A stretch of DNA of 64,000 nt from an uncultured Lachnospira sp. (lineage in GTDB: Bacteria > Bacillota > Clostridia > Lachnospirales > Lachnospiraceae), in contig CAJUKN010000004.1 of NCBI GenBank assembly GCA_910587485.1, forward strand, positions 124,001-188,000, in the 5' to 3' direction. Numbering within the stretch: the first letter of the stretch is position 1; every line of letters starts with the position of its first letter. The notes under the pieces were generated by a model. It saw nothing but the letters and a program-made list of their open reading frames with translations. It did not search any database and was not told the DNA's origin. The position numbers were made by a program, and so were the translations under genes. Below, piece by piece: positions 18,215 through 27,557 of this stretch.

Positions 18215-18766
18215 TTATTTCTCAGGCTTCTCAGAATCTTCTGGCTTTTCAGATTCTCCTGGCTTTTCAGAATCTTCTGGTTTTCCAGAATCTTCTGGCT
18301 TTTCTGGTTCCTCTGGTTTTCCTGGTTTTGAGATAGAATCAAAATAATCTGTATCAAGCACTGTATCCAAATCAGCAATATCATAAAGCTTTTTATTGAT
18401 TCCAAGATAAATCTTGCCATCAATATTTTCCCAATAATCAACCTTTCCTGATATCATATTCTCACCATTGATATCAGTTTTCATAATAACCGTTTTTCCA
18501 ATAAGCTCTGATGCCATTTGCTGCTCTGTTTTATTAAGCATACTCTTTGTTGCTTCAACCTGTGAGAATGTAGCCATCTGTGCAATATACTGCGTATTAT
18601 CTGTAGGTTCCAATGGGTCTTGATACTGCATCTGTGCAACCATAAGCGCAAGGAAATCATTAATATCTAATGTATTTTTTCCTTTTTCCTCTTTCCTTGT
18701 CGAACTTATATTTGATGTTGTATTATCTGTATCAAATTTTCCATTTATAATATTTTGATATACCAT
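18215..18766 (-). CDS. flgD: Flagellar hook assembly (capping) protein FlgD
   Basis: FlgD caps the growing hook and is needed for FlgE polymerisation. The conserved N-terminal part contains the segment LDINDFLALMVAQMQYQDP and MATFSQVEATKSM. The region after about residue 90 is short, and the protein ends in a repetitive Pro/Glu/Lys/Ser tail (about 145-183) built from KPEDSE-like hexamers rather than the usual FlgD Ig/tudor domains. It lies between fliK and the flagellar operon protein gene. AGGAG lies five bases before the ATG. Confidence 0.93.
   Translation of the reverse strand: MVYQNIINGKFDTDNTTSNISSTRKEEKGKNTLDINDFLALMVAQMQYQDPLEPTDNTQYIAQMATFSQVEATKSMLNKTEQQMASELIGKTVIMKTDINGENMISGKVDYWENIDGKIYLGINKKLYDIADLDTVLDTDYFDSISKPGKPEEPEKPEDSGKPEDSEKPGESEKPEDSEKPEK
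18227..18325 (-). repeat. 18-bp tandem repeat coding FlgD C-terminal tail
   Basis: Five 18-base units (starting 18227, 18245, 18263, 18281 and 18299) plus half a unit encode hexapeptides related to EKPEDS. Units differ by a few bases. The array ends 10 bases before the flgD stop, so copy-number change would only alter tail length. Confidence 0.88.
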
Positions 18767-18793
18767 ATAAACTCCTTTCTACGTCCTTATTTT

Positions 18794-20257
18794 CTATGCA
18801 GAAAACTCAACGCTACTATTTTCATTCATTGTTGCTTCCTTATGAACTTCTGTTACTTCTTCTTCATCTGTGAAATTCAAATGAACATGCTGTTTCTTTG
18901 TGCCATTTGTTTGTTGCTGTGGATTACTTCCATTAAAATTATCCTGACTATGAAAAGCATTGTTTTGCACAGTAACTTCTACAGCCTCAACCTTAAGCCC
19001 TTGATTTGACATATTTTCTTTGAGAACATTTAATTGCCCCTCTAAGGCTTTTTTAACCTGCTCATTTTCAGCTACTATCTTTGCAGTGACAACACCTTCA
19101 CGCACTGAAACAAGAAGATTCACTTTTCCTAAGTTTTCAGGATTAAGTGCTATCTCCATACTCTTAAGCTGACTCGTGACATTCAATTTAATAGAATCCA
19201 CTACCTGTCTTACAATATCAGCGGGCTTCACATCAACTTCATTTGCAAATGCTGTCTCAAATGTCTTAGCAAGCTGAGCTGCTACATTAGTACTTGAAGT
19301 CATATCTGGATTAACTTCTGTGTTATTTTTGCTATTTTCAAACACATTCTGTTTTGCATTACCATTAGAATCATTTGCAAACGAATTACTATTCTTATTG
19401 CTTACAGAAGATGTAGTTATTTTTTCAGAAATCACCTGCTCTAAACTAGAACCATCATCTACAACATATTCTTCAGACTTCATCTGTACTTCTTCTTGTA
19501 TACCAGACTGTTTTTCATTGTTCTGCAAACCTGCTGCATGTTCTGCTGTTACTTGATTTTGCGTGTCAACATTATCTGTATATGCTTGTGCGATACCTTT
19601 AAATTGCTCTTCACTAATGCCATATTGTGAATCTGCACTCGTCACTATATCAGAAACAACTTGAATAATCTCTTTTAACTTTAAAGATAACTCTGAATCG
19701 GTAATAACGGACATTGCATCTTGTTTGCCTGACACTTGTGCAATTAAATTTGTCACATTATTTGGCTCAAGCAAATCGGCAGATGTTAATCCTAATTCAG
19801 ACATGACCTTTTGATACTCTTCATCAGATATGCCTAATATTTCTTTAATAGTCTCAACAACTTCAGACACCATCTTTTTAACTGTTTCTTCTTCATCAAT
19901 ATCTTCTTCATTATCACAAACTTCAAGTTCTGCTTTTTCTTTATTTTGAGCTGTTTCCTTTACCTGATTATCTTGTGATAAAGTATCTGTCTTGGTTATT
20001 TTATCTACATTGTTTGTGTTTGATATATTGTTAGAATTATCTTTCATATCATCTTTTACAAACACACTGTCTATTGATGTTTTACTGCCCTTTATCTGTC
20101 CAACACCTTTTATACTGTTTGAAATTGGTAATAAGCTGCTTATAGACTTTGCCATAACATCAGCAAACACGTTGGACCTATCTGTTTTTTTTGTGTCTGA
20201 CAATGATTGAGCATTTGTATTTCGTCCAAACATTCCAGTAATTGCTGTATCCACCAT
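18794..20257 (-). CDS. fliK: Flagellar hook-length control protein FliK
   Basis: FliK measures hook length and triggers the FlhB specificity switch. The 487-residue protein is mostly Asn/Ser/Glu-rich low-complexity ruler. It carries the conserved C-terminal Flg_hook domain at about residues 365-440, including SMEIALNPENLGKVNL and the alpha/beta segment VVTAKIVAENEQVKKAL. GGAGG lies six bases before the ATG. It lies between the MotE-like gene and flgD, the usual Gram-positive order. The N-terminal region is too divergent to compare. Confidence 0.93.
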   Translation of the reverse strand: MVDTAITGMFGRNTNAQSLSDTKKTDRSNVFADVMAKSISSLLPISNSIKGVGQIKGSKTSIDSVFVKDDMKDNSNNISNTNNVDKITKTDTLSQDNQVKETAQNKEKAELEVCDNEEDIDEEETVKKMVSEVVETIKEILGISDEEYQKVMSELGLTSADLLEPNNVTNLIAQVSGKQDAMSVITDSELSLKLKEIIQVVSDIVTSADSQYGISEEQFKGIAQAYTDNVDTQNQVTAEHAAGLQNNEKQSGIQEEVQMKSEEYVVDDGSSLEQVISEKITTSSVSNKNSNSFANDSNGNAKQNVFENSKNNTEVNPDMTSSTNVAAQLAKTFETAFANEVDVKPADIVRQVVDSIKLNVTSQLKSMEIALNPENLGKVNLLVSVREGVVTAKIVAENEQVKKALEGQLNVLKENMSNQGLKVEAVEVTVQNNAFHSQDNFNGSNPQQQTNGTKKQHVHLNFTDEEEVTEVHKEATMNENSSVEFSA

Positions 20258-20278
20258 ATCATACCTCCTTTCCTTACC

Positions 20279-20296
20279 ACATAAGTATCCTTATGT
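20279..20296. other. Small inverted repeat upstream of fliK
   Basis: ACATAAG (20279-20285) and CTTATGT (20290-20296) form a perfect seven-base inverted repeat with a four-base centre, just upstream of the fliK ribosome site. The rest of the 193-base gap (20258-20450) is very AT-rich. I saw no convincing promoter or terminator in it. The repeat could be an operator or chance. Confidence 0.3.
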
Positions 20297-20450
20297 TAAA
20301 AATATTTATAATACATACTATTTTATGACATATAAAAATTGTACAAACAATTCTATAACATAATAAAAATAGTATATACTACTATAGTATTATTCGGAAT
20401 AAATGCATTATTTCTTTAGGCAAAACCCAAAAGATTCAAACATTTTTCCT

Positions 20451-21224
20451 TTACGATGGAAACATAATTGCTGTCAATTTTGCAGCATATACAGGGTCCA
20501 TCTCTGCCATAACAGCCGCCCGTTGTTTTGGTGTCATACTTAAGAGTATTCTTGTAACAACATAGGCATCTCCTGTCATCTCTTCCATAATTGCAGCAGC
20601 TGCCTTAGGCTCCATTGAAGCATATGTAGTAGCCCACTCTTGAATTTTCTTAGAAAATTGTATTCTTTCAACTACTTGTTCATAAAGTGATGCTGCATTA
20701 TCTGGATTTATTTCTTCATACCATTTTTTATATTCTTCAATGTCAGGCGCATTTTCATTAAACACTACCTGATCATCAAACTCTTTCTTTAACTGCTCAA
20801 AGTATTCTTGATTTTCTTCATATACTTTTAAACGTGAAATTTCTGCCTGTAATTGAGCAATCTGCTCGTCGGTATTGCTTCCACTTGTTTTGTATTGCTC
20901 AATTTCTTTCTCAAGTTCTTTAATTCGCTCAATTGCCTCTGCAAGTGTCTTATATTTATTGCCATTTTCTTCAATAATTTCATCATCACTAGCATCTGGC
21001 AAAATCTTATTAATAACTGGAACATTTTTTAGAGCAGGTCTTAACATTGTGCCAATACCGCCAACATCCATTTTAATCAAAAGAGCAAATATGACAATCC
21101 ATATCAATATAATAAGCAAAGCTAATAAAATGCCAACAATACCGCCGCTTTTTTCTTCTGCTTCTTCGCCATCTTTTCTATCTAAGTCCAAATCGTCATT
21201 CGATTTCTTTTTTTTCTTAGCCAT
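20451..21224 (-). CDS. MotE-like flagellar protein with MgtE-N type C-terminal domain
   Basis: This 257-residue protein starts with a lysine-rich segment (MAKKKKKSNDDLDLD) and one membrane helix at about 28-50. An extracytoplasmic coiled coil (about 90-165) follows. It ends in an MgtE-N-like helical domain with ASMEPKAAAAIMEEM and SMTPKQRAAVMAEMDP. This architecture matches the MotE/YlxF family: in alpha-proteobacteria MotE is the MotC chaperone, while in Gram-positive clusters the gene between fliJ and fliK is poorly characterised. It starts three bases after the fliJ stop. Confidence 0.82.
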   Translation of the reverse strand: MAKKKKKSNDDLDLDRKDGEEAEEKSGGIVGILLALLIILIWIVIFALLIKMDVGGIGTMLRPALKNVPVINKILPDASDDEIIEENGNKYKTLAEAIERIKELEKEIEQYKTSGSNTDEQIAQLQAEISRLKVYEENQEYFEQLKKEFDDQVVFNENAPDIEEYKKWYEEINPDNAASLYEQVVERIQFSKKIQEWATTYASMEPKAAAAIMEEMTGDAYVVTRILLSMTPKQRAAVMAEMDPVYAAKLTAIMFPS

Positions 21225-21226
21225 TG

Positions 21227-21682
21227 TTAATCCTCTCTCCCACTCTTATCATTGTATGTAAAACTTACAAGTTGGTCAATTTCTTTCTTTTCTTCAACAT
21301 TCAACTCAAGTTTAAATTCCTCAAATGCCTTTTCTTTTAATTTCTCATGTATTTTTCTGTCTTGAACCGCCTCATTAAGCTTTTCTCTACATTTCTCAAG
21401 ATTTTTTTGAGCTATACGAAGAACCACTGCTTGTTGATTCATAAATTCTTCTATCGTTTTTATATATTCATTACTTCGCCTTACCAAAGCTACATTTAAT
21501 CTGCCTGATGATAGACGCCTTACATCTTCTATATACGTATTCCTGCGTTCAATAAGCGCTCTCAATTTTTCTTCCTCGATTGAAACACGATTCATAGCCT
21601 CTGCAAATTCTGTCTTTGCTTGTGTTTCCAACCGCTCTTTAATATTTAGAACATTTTGCAGCTTATAAATAAACTTAGCCAT
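21227..21682 (-). CDS. fliJ: Flagellar export chaperone FliJ
   Basis: FliJ is the coiled-coil stalk protein that inserts into the FliI hexamer and links it to FlhA. The 151-residue sequence is nearly all charged alpha helix, starting FIYKLQNVLNIKERLETQAK, typical of FliJ. It is placed directly after fliI and before the MotE-like gene. Sequence conservation in this family is low, so the call depends on composition, size and position together. Confidence 0.9.
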   Translation of the reverse strand: MAKFIYKLQNVLNIKERLETQAKTEFAEAMNRVSIEEEKLRALIERRNTYIEDVRRLSSGRLNVALVRRSNEYIKTIEEFMNQQAVVLRIAQKNLEKCREKLNEAVQDRKIHEKLKEKAFEEFKLELNVEEKKEIDQLVSFTYNDKSGRED

Positions 21683-21732
21683 ATATGTCTCACTCCTGTG
21701 ATGATTCTATATGTATGGACTTTTAATGAATT

Positions 21733-23052
21733 TTATTCTTCATAATCATTAAAGATGGATTCCAATATAGAAAGCTCTTCTTCAAATGAAAACTTTTCAT
21801 CTGTTTGCTGCATCAAAAAACTATTGACTGCATCAATTTTAGAAATGGCGTAATCAATATTTTTATTACTACCCTTTTTATATGCTCCTATATTAATTAA
21901 ATCTTCTGCTTCATTGTAGGTTGCCATAACATTTTTCAGACGACCTGCAATCTTTTTATGCTCTTTTGTCGAAATTTGACTCATACATCTTGATATACTC
22001 TGCAAGATATCAATCGCTGGATAATGATTCTTATGTCCTAACTTTCTGGATAAGATAATATGCCCATCAAGAATACTTCTGGCAGTATCTGTAATTGGTT
22101 CATTAAAATCATCACCATCAACCAAGACTGTATATAACCCTGTGATGGAGCCTTTTCTTGCCATTCCTGCTCGTTCAAGAAGTTTTGGCATCTCCGAATA
22201 AACACTTGGCGGATATCCTCTTGTCACTGGAGGCTCACCTGATGCAAGCCCAATCTCTCTTTGTGCCATCGAAAAACGTGTAAGAGAATCCATCATCAGA
22301 AGGACATCTTCTCCTTGGTCACGAAAATACTCAGCAATTGCTGTTGCTGTCTTTGCCGCTTTATTACGAATGAGTGCTGGTTTATCAGAAGTTGCCACTA
22401 CTAAGACACTTCTTCGCATACCCTCTTCGCCTAAATCCCTCTCAACAAACTCTCGTACTTCTCTTCCTCGCTCACCTATAAGAGCAATCACATTAATATC
22501 AGCTCTTGTATTTCTTGCAAACATACCTAAAAGTGTACTTTTTCCAACGCCACTGCCAGCAAATATGCCAATTCTTTGTCCTTTTCCAACAGTCAAAAGC
22601 CCATCAACTGCCTTGACTCCAAGTGGTAATACTTGACTTATAATCTCTCTTGACATTGGGTCTGGCGGGGTTGCCTCAACAGGATACTCTTCTACTAATC
22701 CTAATTCTTCTCCATTAATAGGGTTTCCCAAGCCATCCAACGTGTGACCCAAAACCTCATATCCAACTTTAACGCCTAATGGTTTCTCTGTATTTTTAAC
22801 AATACACCCCGGTCCAACACCATCTACTTTATCAAATGGCATCAATAAAACTCTGTTATCCTTAAATCCAACAACCTCTGCATACACAGGCATTGAATTA
22901 TCTGGAACATAAATTTCACACAAATCATTCAGCTTGGCATCTGGTCCAATGGACTCTATGGTTAATCCAACAATCTTTGCAACCTTCCCAAGCTTATCAT
23001 AAAAGGATTCCTGCATCAAATGTTCATATTTTAATTGGTTAATTACTGACAT
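21733..23052 (-). CDS. fliI: Flagellum-specific ATPase FliI
   Basis: FliI is the export ATPase related to F1-beta. Walker A is GSGVGKST at about residues 166-173. Walker B is VLLMMDSLTRFSMAQREIGLA cut to its core LLMMDS, and the arginine/glutamate finger region PPVTRGYPPSVYSEMPKLLERAG follows; only the core is needed for recognition. Length (439) matches the family. It lies between fliH, its inhibitor/peripheral stalk, and fliJ, its central stalk. Confidence 0.97.
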   Translation of the reverse strand: MSVINQLKYEHLMQESFYDKLGKVAKIVGLTIESIGPDAKLNDLCEIYVPDNSMPVYAEVVGFKDNRVLLMPFDKVDGVGPGCIVKNTEKPLGVKVGYEVLGHTLDGLGNPINGEELGLVEEYPVEATPPDPMSREIISQVLPLGVKAVDGLLTVGKGQRIGIFAGSGVGKSTLLGMFARNTRADINVIALIGERGREVREFVERDLGEEGMRRSVLVVATSDKPALIRNKAAKTATAIAEYFRDQGEDVLLMMDSLTRFSMAQREIGLASGEPPVTRGYPPSVYSEMPKLLERAGMARKGSITGLYTVLVDGDDFNEPITDTARSILDGHIILSRKLGHKNHYPAIDILQSISRCMSQISTKEHKKIAGRLKNVMATYNEAEDLINIGAYKKGSNKNIDYAISKIDAVNSFLMQQTDEKFSFEEELSILESIFNDYEE

Positions 23053-23084
23053 TTAAGCACTTCCTCCAAATCGCTTATTGTTTC

Positions 23085-23933
23085 TTATTCCAGACAGCTA
23101 AGTAATTTAATCTTCTTTGTTAAATTGTTTAATTCTGTATCAAGGCTGCAATCAAAAATGCCACTGTCTGTCTCTATAATACATTGATTATTTTCCATCG
23201 TGGAATCCTCAATGATATTTAATGATAACTCTTTTGTACTTGCACAAAAAATTTTCCCTTGATTCGCTGATACAAAAGGATAATCGTCACAAGATACCTT
23301 AATTAAAATCTCATCACTTTTATATGAATTGGCAAGTACGCCATTTATCAAATGTATAAGAATATCTTTGTTATCTTGTGCTAAAACAAGAGTAAACGAC
23401 TGAAAGACCTCTAAAAGTGTTTCAACTAATTCCGACTCCATCTGCTTGCGCCTTTGTTCATATTCTGCTTCAAGCTGACTGCGCCTGTCTTGAATTTCAT
23501 TTTCTAATTGTTCTTGTCTTAGCTCTAACTCCCTAGTTGCCTTTGTAATTCCTTCTTGATATCCTTGTTCTTTTGCTTGGCTCATAGACTCTTGTATCTC
23601 TCCTTGAGCCTCCTCTATTATCTTTTGTGCCTGTAAATTTGCATCCTCTATTATCTGAGCAGACTCTTGATTTGCCTCCTCAATCTTTCTTGCAATATCT
23701 TCTGGTGTAAATGTTTCTTCTTCATTCTCACCTTCACCTAAAATTGTATCTTCATCTGTTAATCGTTCCACAACATCTGCTGTAAGACCATTGACAAAAC
23801 CATCTGGGTCTGCCACACCATTATAATCTTCTGATTCAATAAGATTTTTTAATTTTGCCCGAATCAGTTCATTATAATCAATGATACGCTCTTCTTTGGT
23901 GACCATTGAACTTCTTTTTAATAAATTAGACAA
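23085..23933 (-). CDS. fliH: Flagellar assembly protein FliH
   Basis: FliH is the peripheral stalk of the export ATPase and links FliI to the C-ring. The central part (about 85-190) is a long Glu/Gln-rich helix containing repeated alanine-isoleucine-glutamate patterns (EEANQESAQIIEDA). A C-terminal FliH/YscL domain (about 185-280) follows. The start overlaps the end of fliG by eight bases. The N-terminal 80 residues are variable. Assignment is strong from order fliG-fliH-fliI and coiled-coil layout. Confidence 0.92.
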   Translation of the reverse strand: MSNLLKRSSMVTKEERIIDYNELIRAKLKNLIESEDYNGVADPDGFVNGLTADVVERLTDEDTILGEGENEEETFTPEDIARKIEEANQESAQIIEDANLQAQKIIEEAQGEIQESMSQAKEQGYQEGITKATRELELRQEQLENEIQDRRSQLEAEYEQRRKQMESELVETLLEVFQSFTLVLAQDNKDILIHLINGVLANSYKSDEILIKVSCDDYPFVSANQGKIFCASTKELSLNIIEDSTMENNQCIIETDSGIFDCSLDTELNNLTKKIKLLSCLE

Positions 23934-24948
23934 TTATCTCGTCACCTCCGCCTCTTGCAATAACAATCTCAGCAGAATCTTCAAGTTTTCTAATAACATT
24001 AACAATCTTTTGTTGTGCCTCCTCAACATCTTTCATACGAACAGGTCCCATATATTCCATATCCTCTCTAATCATAACAGCAAGACGTTTAGAAAGGTTA
24101 TTAAGAATAACATTTTGAACCTCCTCATTTGCACCCTTAAGCGCCAATGCAAGGTCTCCATTATCAACATCACGAAGAACTCTCTGAATTGCTCTGTCAT
24201 CAAGAGTAAGGATATCCTCAAATACAAACATCTTCTTCCTGATTTCATCTGCTAATTCTGGTTCTTCGACCTCTAAGGTCTCCATAATATGCTTTTCTGT
24301 TCCTCTGTCAACCGAATTTAAAATACTAACAATGGCATCAACACCACCAACCATTGTGTAATCCTGATTAACAAGAGAGGACAGCTTTCTTTCAAGAATC
24401 TTTTCAACCTGCTTGATAACATCTGGTGATGTTCTGTCCATCTGCGCAATTCTCTTTGCAACATCTGCCTGCTTTTCTGGTGACAATGCTGAAACAACAA
24501 GAGAAGATTGTGCTGGTGGTAAATAAGACAAAATTAATGCGATTGTCTGTGGATGTTCATCTTGAATAAAGTTCAGCAACTGACTTGGGTCTGCTTTTCT
24601 AACAAATTCAAATGGTCGAACTTGAAGACTTGCTGTAAGCTTACCAATAACATCTCTCGCCTTTTCTTCACCAAGCGCTTTCTCTAAAAGCTCCTTAGCA
24701 TAATTAATACCACCTTCAGCAATATATTGCTGAGCAAGACAAACTTCGTAAAACTCATTGAGTACAATTTCTTTCGTCTTTGGCGAAACGCTGCTTGTAT
24801 TTGCAATCTCAAGAGTCAATTGTTCTATCTCATCTTCCTTTAAATGTTTAAATATCTGTGCAGATTTCTCTGGACCAAGCGCTATTAACAATGTAGCGGC
24901 TTTTTCAATCCCATCCATCTCCTTTTCTGCACTGGATGATTTAGCCAT
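23926..24948 (-). CDS. fliG: Flagellar motor switch protein FliG
   Basis: FliG couples stator torque to the rotor. The three-domain protein (340 residues from this start) contains GIEKAATLLIALGPEKSAQIF in the N domain and the middle-domain EHPQTIALIL motif (DEHPQ). The C-terminal torque helix has charged residues in LTLDDRAIQRVLRDVDNGDLALALK, abbreviated here to its recognisable core LDDRAIQRVLRDVD. The ATG at 24948 has AGGTG seven bases upstream; an in-frame GTG at 24963 is less likely. It follows fliF by 33 bases. Confidence 0.96.
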   Translation of the reverse strand: MAKSSSAEKEMDGIEKAATLLIALGPEKSAQIFKHLKEDEIEQLTLEIANTSSVSPKTKEIVLNEFYEVCLAQQYIAEGGINYAKELLEKALGEEKARDVIGKLTASLQVRPFEFVRKADPSQLLNFIQDEHPQTIALILSYLPPAQSSLVVSALSPEKQADVAKRIAQMDRTSPDVIKQVEKILERKLSSLVNQDYTMVGGVDAIVSILNSVDRGTEKHIMETLEVEEPELADEIRKKMFVFEDILTLDDRAIQRVLRDVDNGDLALALKGANEEVQNVILNNLSKRLAVMIREDMEYMGPVRMKDVEEAQQKIVNVIRKLEDSAEIVIARGGGDEIIV

Positions 24949-24981
24949 ATCAAAACACCTCACTTATGTAACGGGCGCAAT

Positions 24982-26595
24982 TTATTCCCAACCCTCATTT
25001 AACCAGTTGCGTAGCAATAATGCCACTGCTTCTGGATTTTCATCAACAAATTTCTCAATAGCCTTCCTTGTCTCAGATTTCTCATTTTCAATGATTTCCT
25101 CAACACTAGGCTGATTTTCTCTTGCTGTAGCCAACATTTCCTCCACAGACAACTCTGGTTCTGTCTCTTCCACTGTAAGAGGTCTTGCACTTCTGATAAT
25201 AACAAATGCAAGCAATCCAAGAATAATTGCTGCAAGTGCAATCTGTAACCAGAATGTAACTGTGTTAGCCACATTGCTTGGAGGTGCATCCTCAAAAAAT
25301 GGAACTTCATAGGCAATAACAGAAATATTATTTCTAGGAACACCTGTTCCTGCTGACAAAAAATCCAACCAAGTATCATCTACCTGCTGTGCTATTGATG
25401 CAGCATTATCAACCTTAAATTGTTCCCATGTTGTTCCTTCCAACAAACCAAGTGCTTCAACTTCATTTTCATTATATATTCTATTCCTTATAAAGGATAC
25501 TGCTAATGTTGAATTTTCTTTAACAACACTACCTGGTTCTGTTGTTGTAGTTGTCACAAGAGTGTTTGGCAAATACTTATATTTCTTTACTGAATATGTA
25601 GATGTACTTCCATTACCGGTATCAATATCATATGTTGTATCATCATCATTGGATACTGTACCCGGCGCACCACTAGCTCCTGATGTTCCTTGTGATTCTT
25701 CCTCATAAGATTCCTCAAAAATTGATTGATCATCACCTTGTGTGGTATACTCTGTAGCAATTCTATTAACTTCATCCCAGTCAAGGTCTAAATCTAATGC
25801 CAAATATACCTCATTATATAATCCTGTTGCCAAAAGACCTCTTCTTAATTTATTTGTGGTTGTTTCTTCAATTTGAGCTTTATGCTTTAATTTACCAGCA
25901 TAACTGACTCCAGAATTAGAAGAAGCATTGCTTGGACCAGAATATAATGTATTTCCTTTATTATCAATAATTGTTATATTATTTGTAGTACTATTTCCAA
26001 CTGCAGTGGCAATAAAATTTGCCATTCCCTCTGACACATCATCCGATATTGATTTTGATGTATCCAAACAAACTGCAACAGATGTTTCTGCTGCAACTGC
26101 ATAAAAAGAATTGGAAGCCTCTGGTATAGAGACTGTTACAGTAGCACTTTTCACACCATCTATCAATGATAAATCATTTGCAAATTTTGATTCAAGATAG
26201 TGCTGATACATCTTTGTCTTATCAGACTCTGTTGTGGTAAAGCTACTTTCCATTGCATCTTGAAATGTATAACCATCTGGCTGTACATCTGCTGATGCAA
26301 TAAGCATTTTTGCATTTGTAAGATTATTTTTATCTACTTTAACGACTAATGTATTATCTTCAACTACACTTTGAATATTATTTTCATTGAGAAGTGAAAT
26401 CACACTGTTTAATTCTGAATAATCTTTACATGTGGTTAATACCTGATAATTTGGTCTTGTCACAGCAAATACAATAATACCAATTGCTATAACAACCGCA
26501 GCAATTGTGCTGAGCAATACAGTCTTTTGTTTTTTTGTCCAGCTTTTCCAGGTCTCAACGATTTGGTTAGTTATACCTTTAAACCTCTCAGCCAT
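24982..26595 (-). CDS. fliF: Flagellar M-ring protein FliF
   Basis: FliF builds the MS ring in the membrane. The 537-residue protein has an N-terminal membrane helix (about 24-46), RBM-like periplasmic domains including KMYQHYLESKFANDLSLIDGV, and a Ser/Gly/Asp-rich insertion (about 300-335). A second membrane helix is near 448-470. The cytoplasmic FliG-binding tail ends in FVDENPEAVALLLRNWLNEG. Length and order (fliE-fliF-fliG) are normal. Confidence 0.96.
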   Translation of the reverse strand: MAERFKGITNQIVETWKSWTKKQKTVLLSTIAAVVIAIGIIVFAVTRPNYQVLTTCKDYSELNSVISLLNENNIQSVVEDNTLVVKVDKNNLTNAKMLIASADVQPDGYTFQDAMESSFTTTESDKTKMYQHYLESKFANDLSLIDGVKSATVTVSIPEASNSFYAVAAETSVAVCLDTSKSISDDVSEGMANFIATAVGNSTTNNITIIDNKGNTLYSGPSNASSNSGVSYAGKLKHKAQIEETTTNKLRRGLLATGLYNEVYLALDLDLDWDEVNRIATEYTTQGDDQSIFEESYEEESQGTSGASGAPGTVSNDDDTTYDIDTGNGSTSTYSVKKYKYLPNTLVTTTTTEPGSVVKENSTLAVSFIRNRIYNENEVEALGLLEGTTWEQFKVDNAASIAQQVDDTWLDFLSAGTGVPRNNISVIAYEVPFFEDAPPSNVANTVTFWLQIALAAIILGLLAFVIIRSARPLTVEETEPELSVEEMLATARENQPSVEEIIENEKSETRKAIEKFVDENPEAVALLLRNWLNEGWE

Positions 26596-26610
26596 TTATC
26601 TTAACGCTCC

Positions 26611-26949
26611 TTAAATCTGCATGTTCATTAGCTCTTTATAAGCTTCTATCGCTTTGTCTCTGACTGCAACCGTAAATTGTAATGCAATGTTAGCCTGTTG
26701 CTGATATGCACCCAACTCATGTGGATTTGTAAGCTTTCCTATCGCCCAATCAACCTGTGCCTGCTGTGCCTGCTGAATATATGTATTGGTACTCTCCACT
26801 AGCCCTGCTGCCGCATTAAAGATATCATCAAATGTGCCGCCTGTCGACTTACCAGAATTAATTGCTGCAGACTGTTTCATTGCATCTGTAACTTTATTTG
26901 CATAGTCTGTTCCTAAACCATTAATTGCCTGTGTTATATTCATTGTCAT
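26611..26949 (-). CDS. fliE: Flagellar hook-basal body complex protein FliE
   Basis: FliE connects the MS ring to the rod and is the first exported subunit. The 112-residue sequence ends with the conserved helices QAQQAQVDWAIGKL and ANIALQFTVAVRDKAIEAYKE, the latter given only to its core. It has no clear Shine-Dalgarno before either possible start (26949 or two codons on), unlike nearly all other genes here. A T-run hairpin lies just upstream. Position between flgC and fliF supports the call. Confidence 0.93.
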   Translation of the reverse strand: MTMNITQAINGLGTDYANKVTDAMKQSAAINSGKSTGGTFDDIFNAAAGLVESTNTYIQQAQQAQVDWAIGKLTNPHELGAYQQQANIALQFTVAVRDKAIEAYKELMNMQI

Positions 26950-26958
26950 TCTGCTACT

Positions 26959-26983
26959 AAAAACATATACAAAAGTGTATATG
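26959..26983 (-). terminator. Terminator-like hairpin between flgC and fliE
   Basis: On the minus strand CATATACA and TGTATATG form a perfect eight-base stem with a four-base loop, followed directly by TTTTT. The stem is AT-rich and so weak. It lies in the 110-base gap after flgC. It may act as partial attenuator that reduces transcription into the later genes. Confidence 0.45.
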
Positions 26984-27059
26984 ATAGCTTTTCCTTTCCC
27001 AAATTTTAATATTATTTGCTCTTTGTTTTCAAGTCTTGACCATCATTATACTAAATCCA

Positions 27060-27542
27060 TTATGCCTGACCAATACTCAAGCCTTTACTTGCCATCGCTT
27101 TACTTGCATTAAATGCAGATATGTTCGCCTCATAAGAACGTGAAGCATCAATTAAATCCGTCATTTCTTGAACAGGATTTACATTTGGATATATAACATA
27201 ACCATTATCATCCGCATCTGGATGAGAAGGATCATAAACTATATTCATATCGGTTGATGTATCTTCATACACTGAGGTAACCTTTACACCATCACCTAAT
27301 CTTCCTCCACACGCATTTTTTAAGACACTGGCAAAGGATGAGCCATTAGCATTTGCCCCCTGAATTGCTGTTGCTGCTGATAGTGTCTTTTCTGTAAACA
27401 CTACCGACTTTCTTACATAAGGTGTGCCTTTTGATGTCCTAGTCGTATGGGAATTTGCTATATTCTCAGAAATAACATCTGTTCTTAACTGCTGCGCGGT
27501 CATTCCTGACGCGCTTATATTAAAAGCTGTAAACATAGACAT
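27060..27542 (-). CDS. flgC: Flagellar basal body rod protein FlgC
   Basis: FlgC is a proximal rod subunit. The start at 27542 (MSMFTAFNISASGMTAQQLR) has GGAGG seven bases upstream; a longer in-frame start at 27557 overlaps that site. The ENIANSHT motif and the C-terminal MTDLIDASRSYEANISAFN helix are the shared rod/hook signature. It follows flgB by 15 bases. Length of 160 residues is normal. Confidence 0.95.
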   Translation of the reverse strand: MSMFTAFNISASGMTAQQLRTDVISENIANSHTTRTSKGTPYVRKSVVFTEKTLSAATAIQGANANGSSFASVLKNACGGRLGDGVKVTSVYEDTSTDMNIVYDPSHPDADDNGYVIYPNVNPVQEMTDLIDASRSYEANISAFNASKAMASKGLSIGQA

Positions 27543-27557
27543 GATTTTTTCCTCCAA

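Noticed and set aside
18211..18441. Minus-strand repeat-rich frame with NQKSQK units
   Set aside because: It is an alternate frame of the FlgD 18-bp repeat; the FlgD frame holds the conserved domain.
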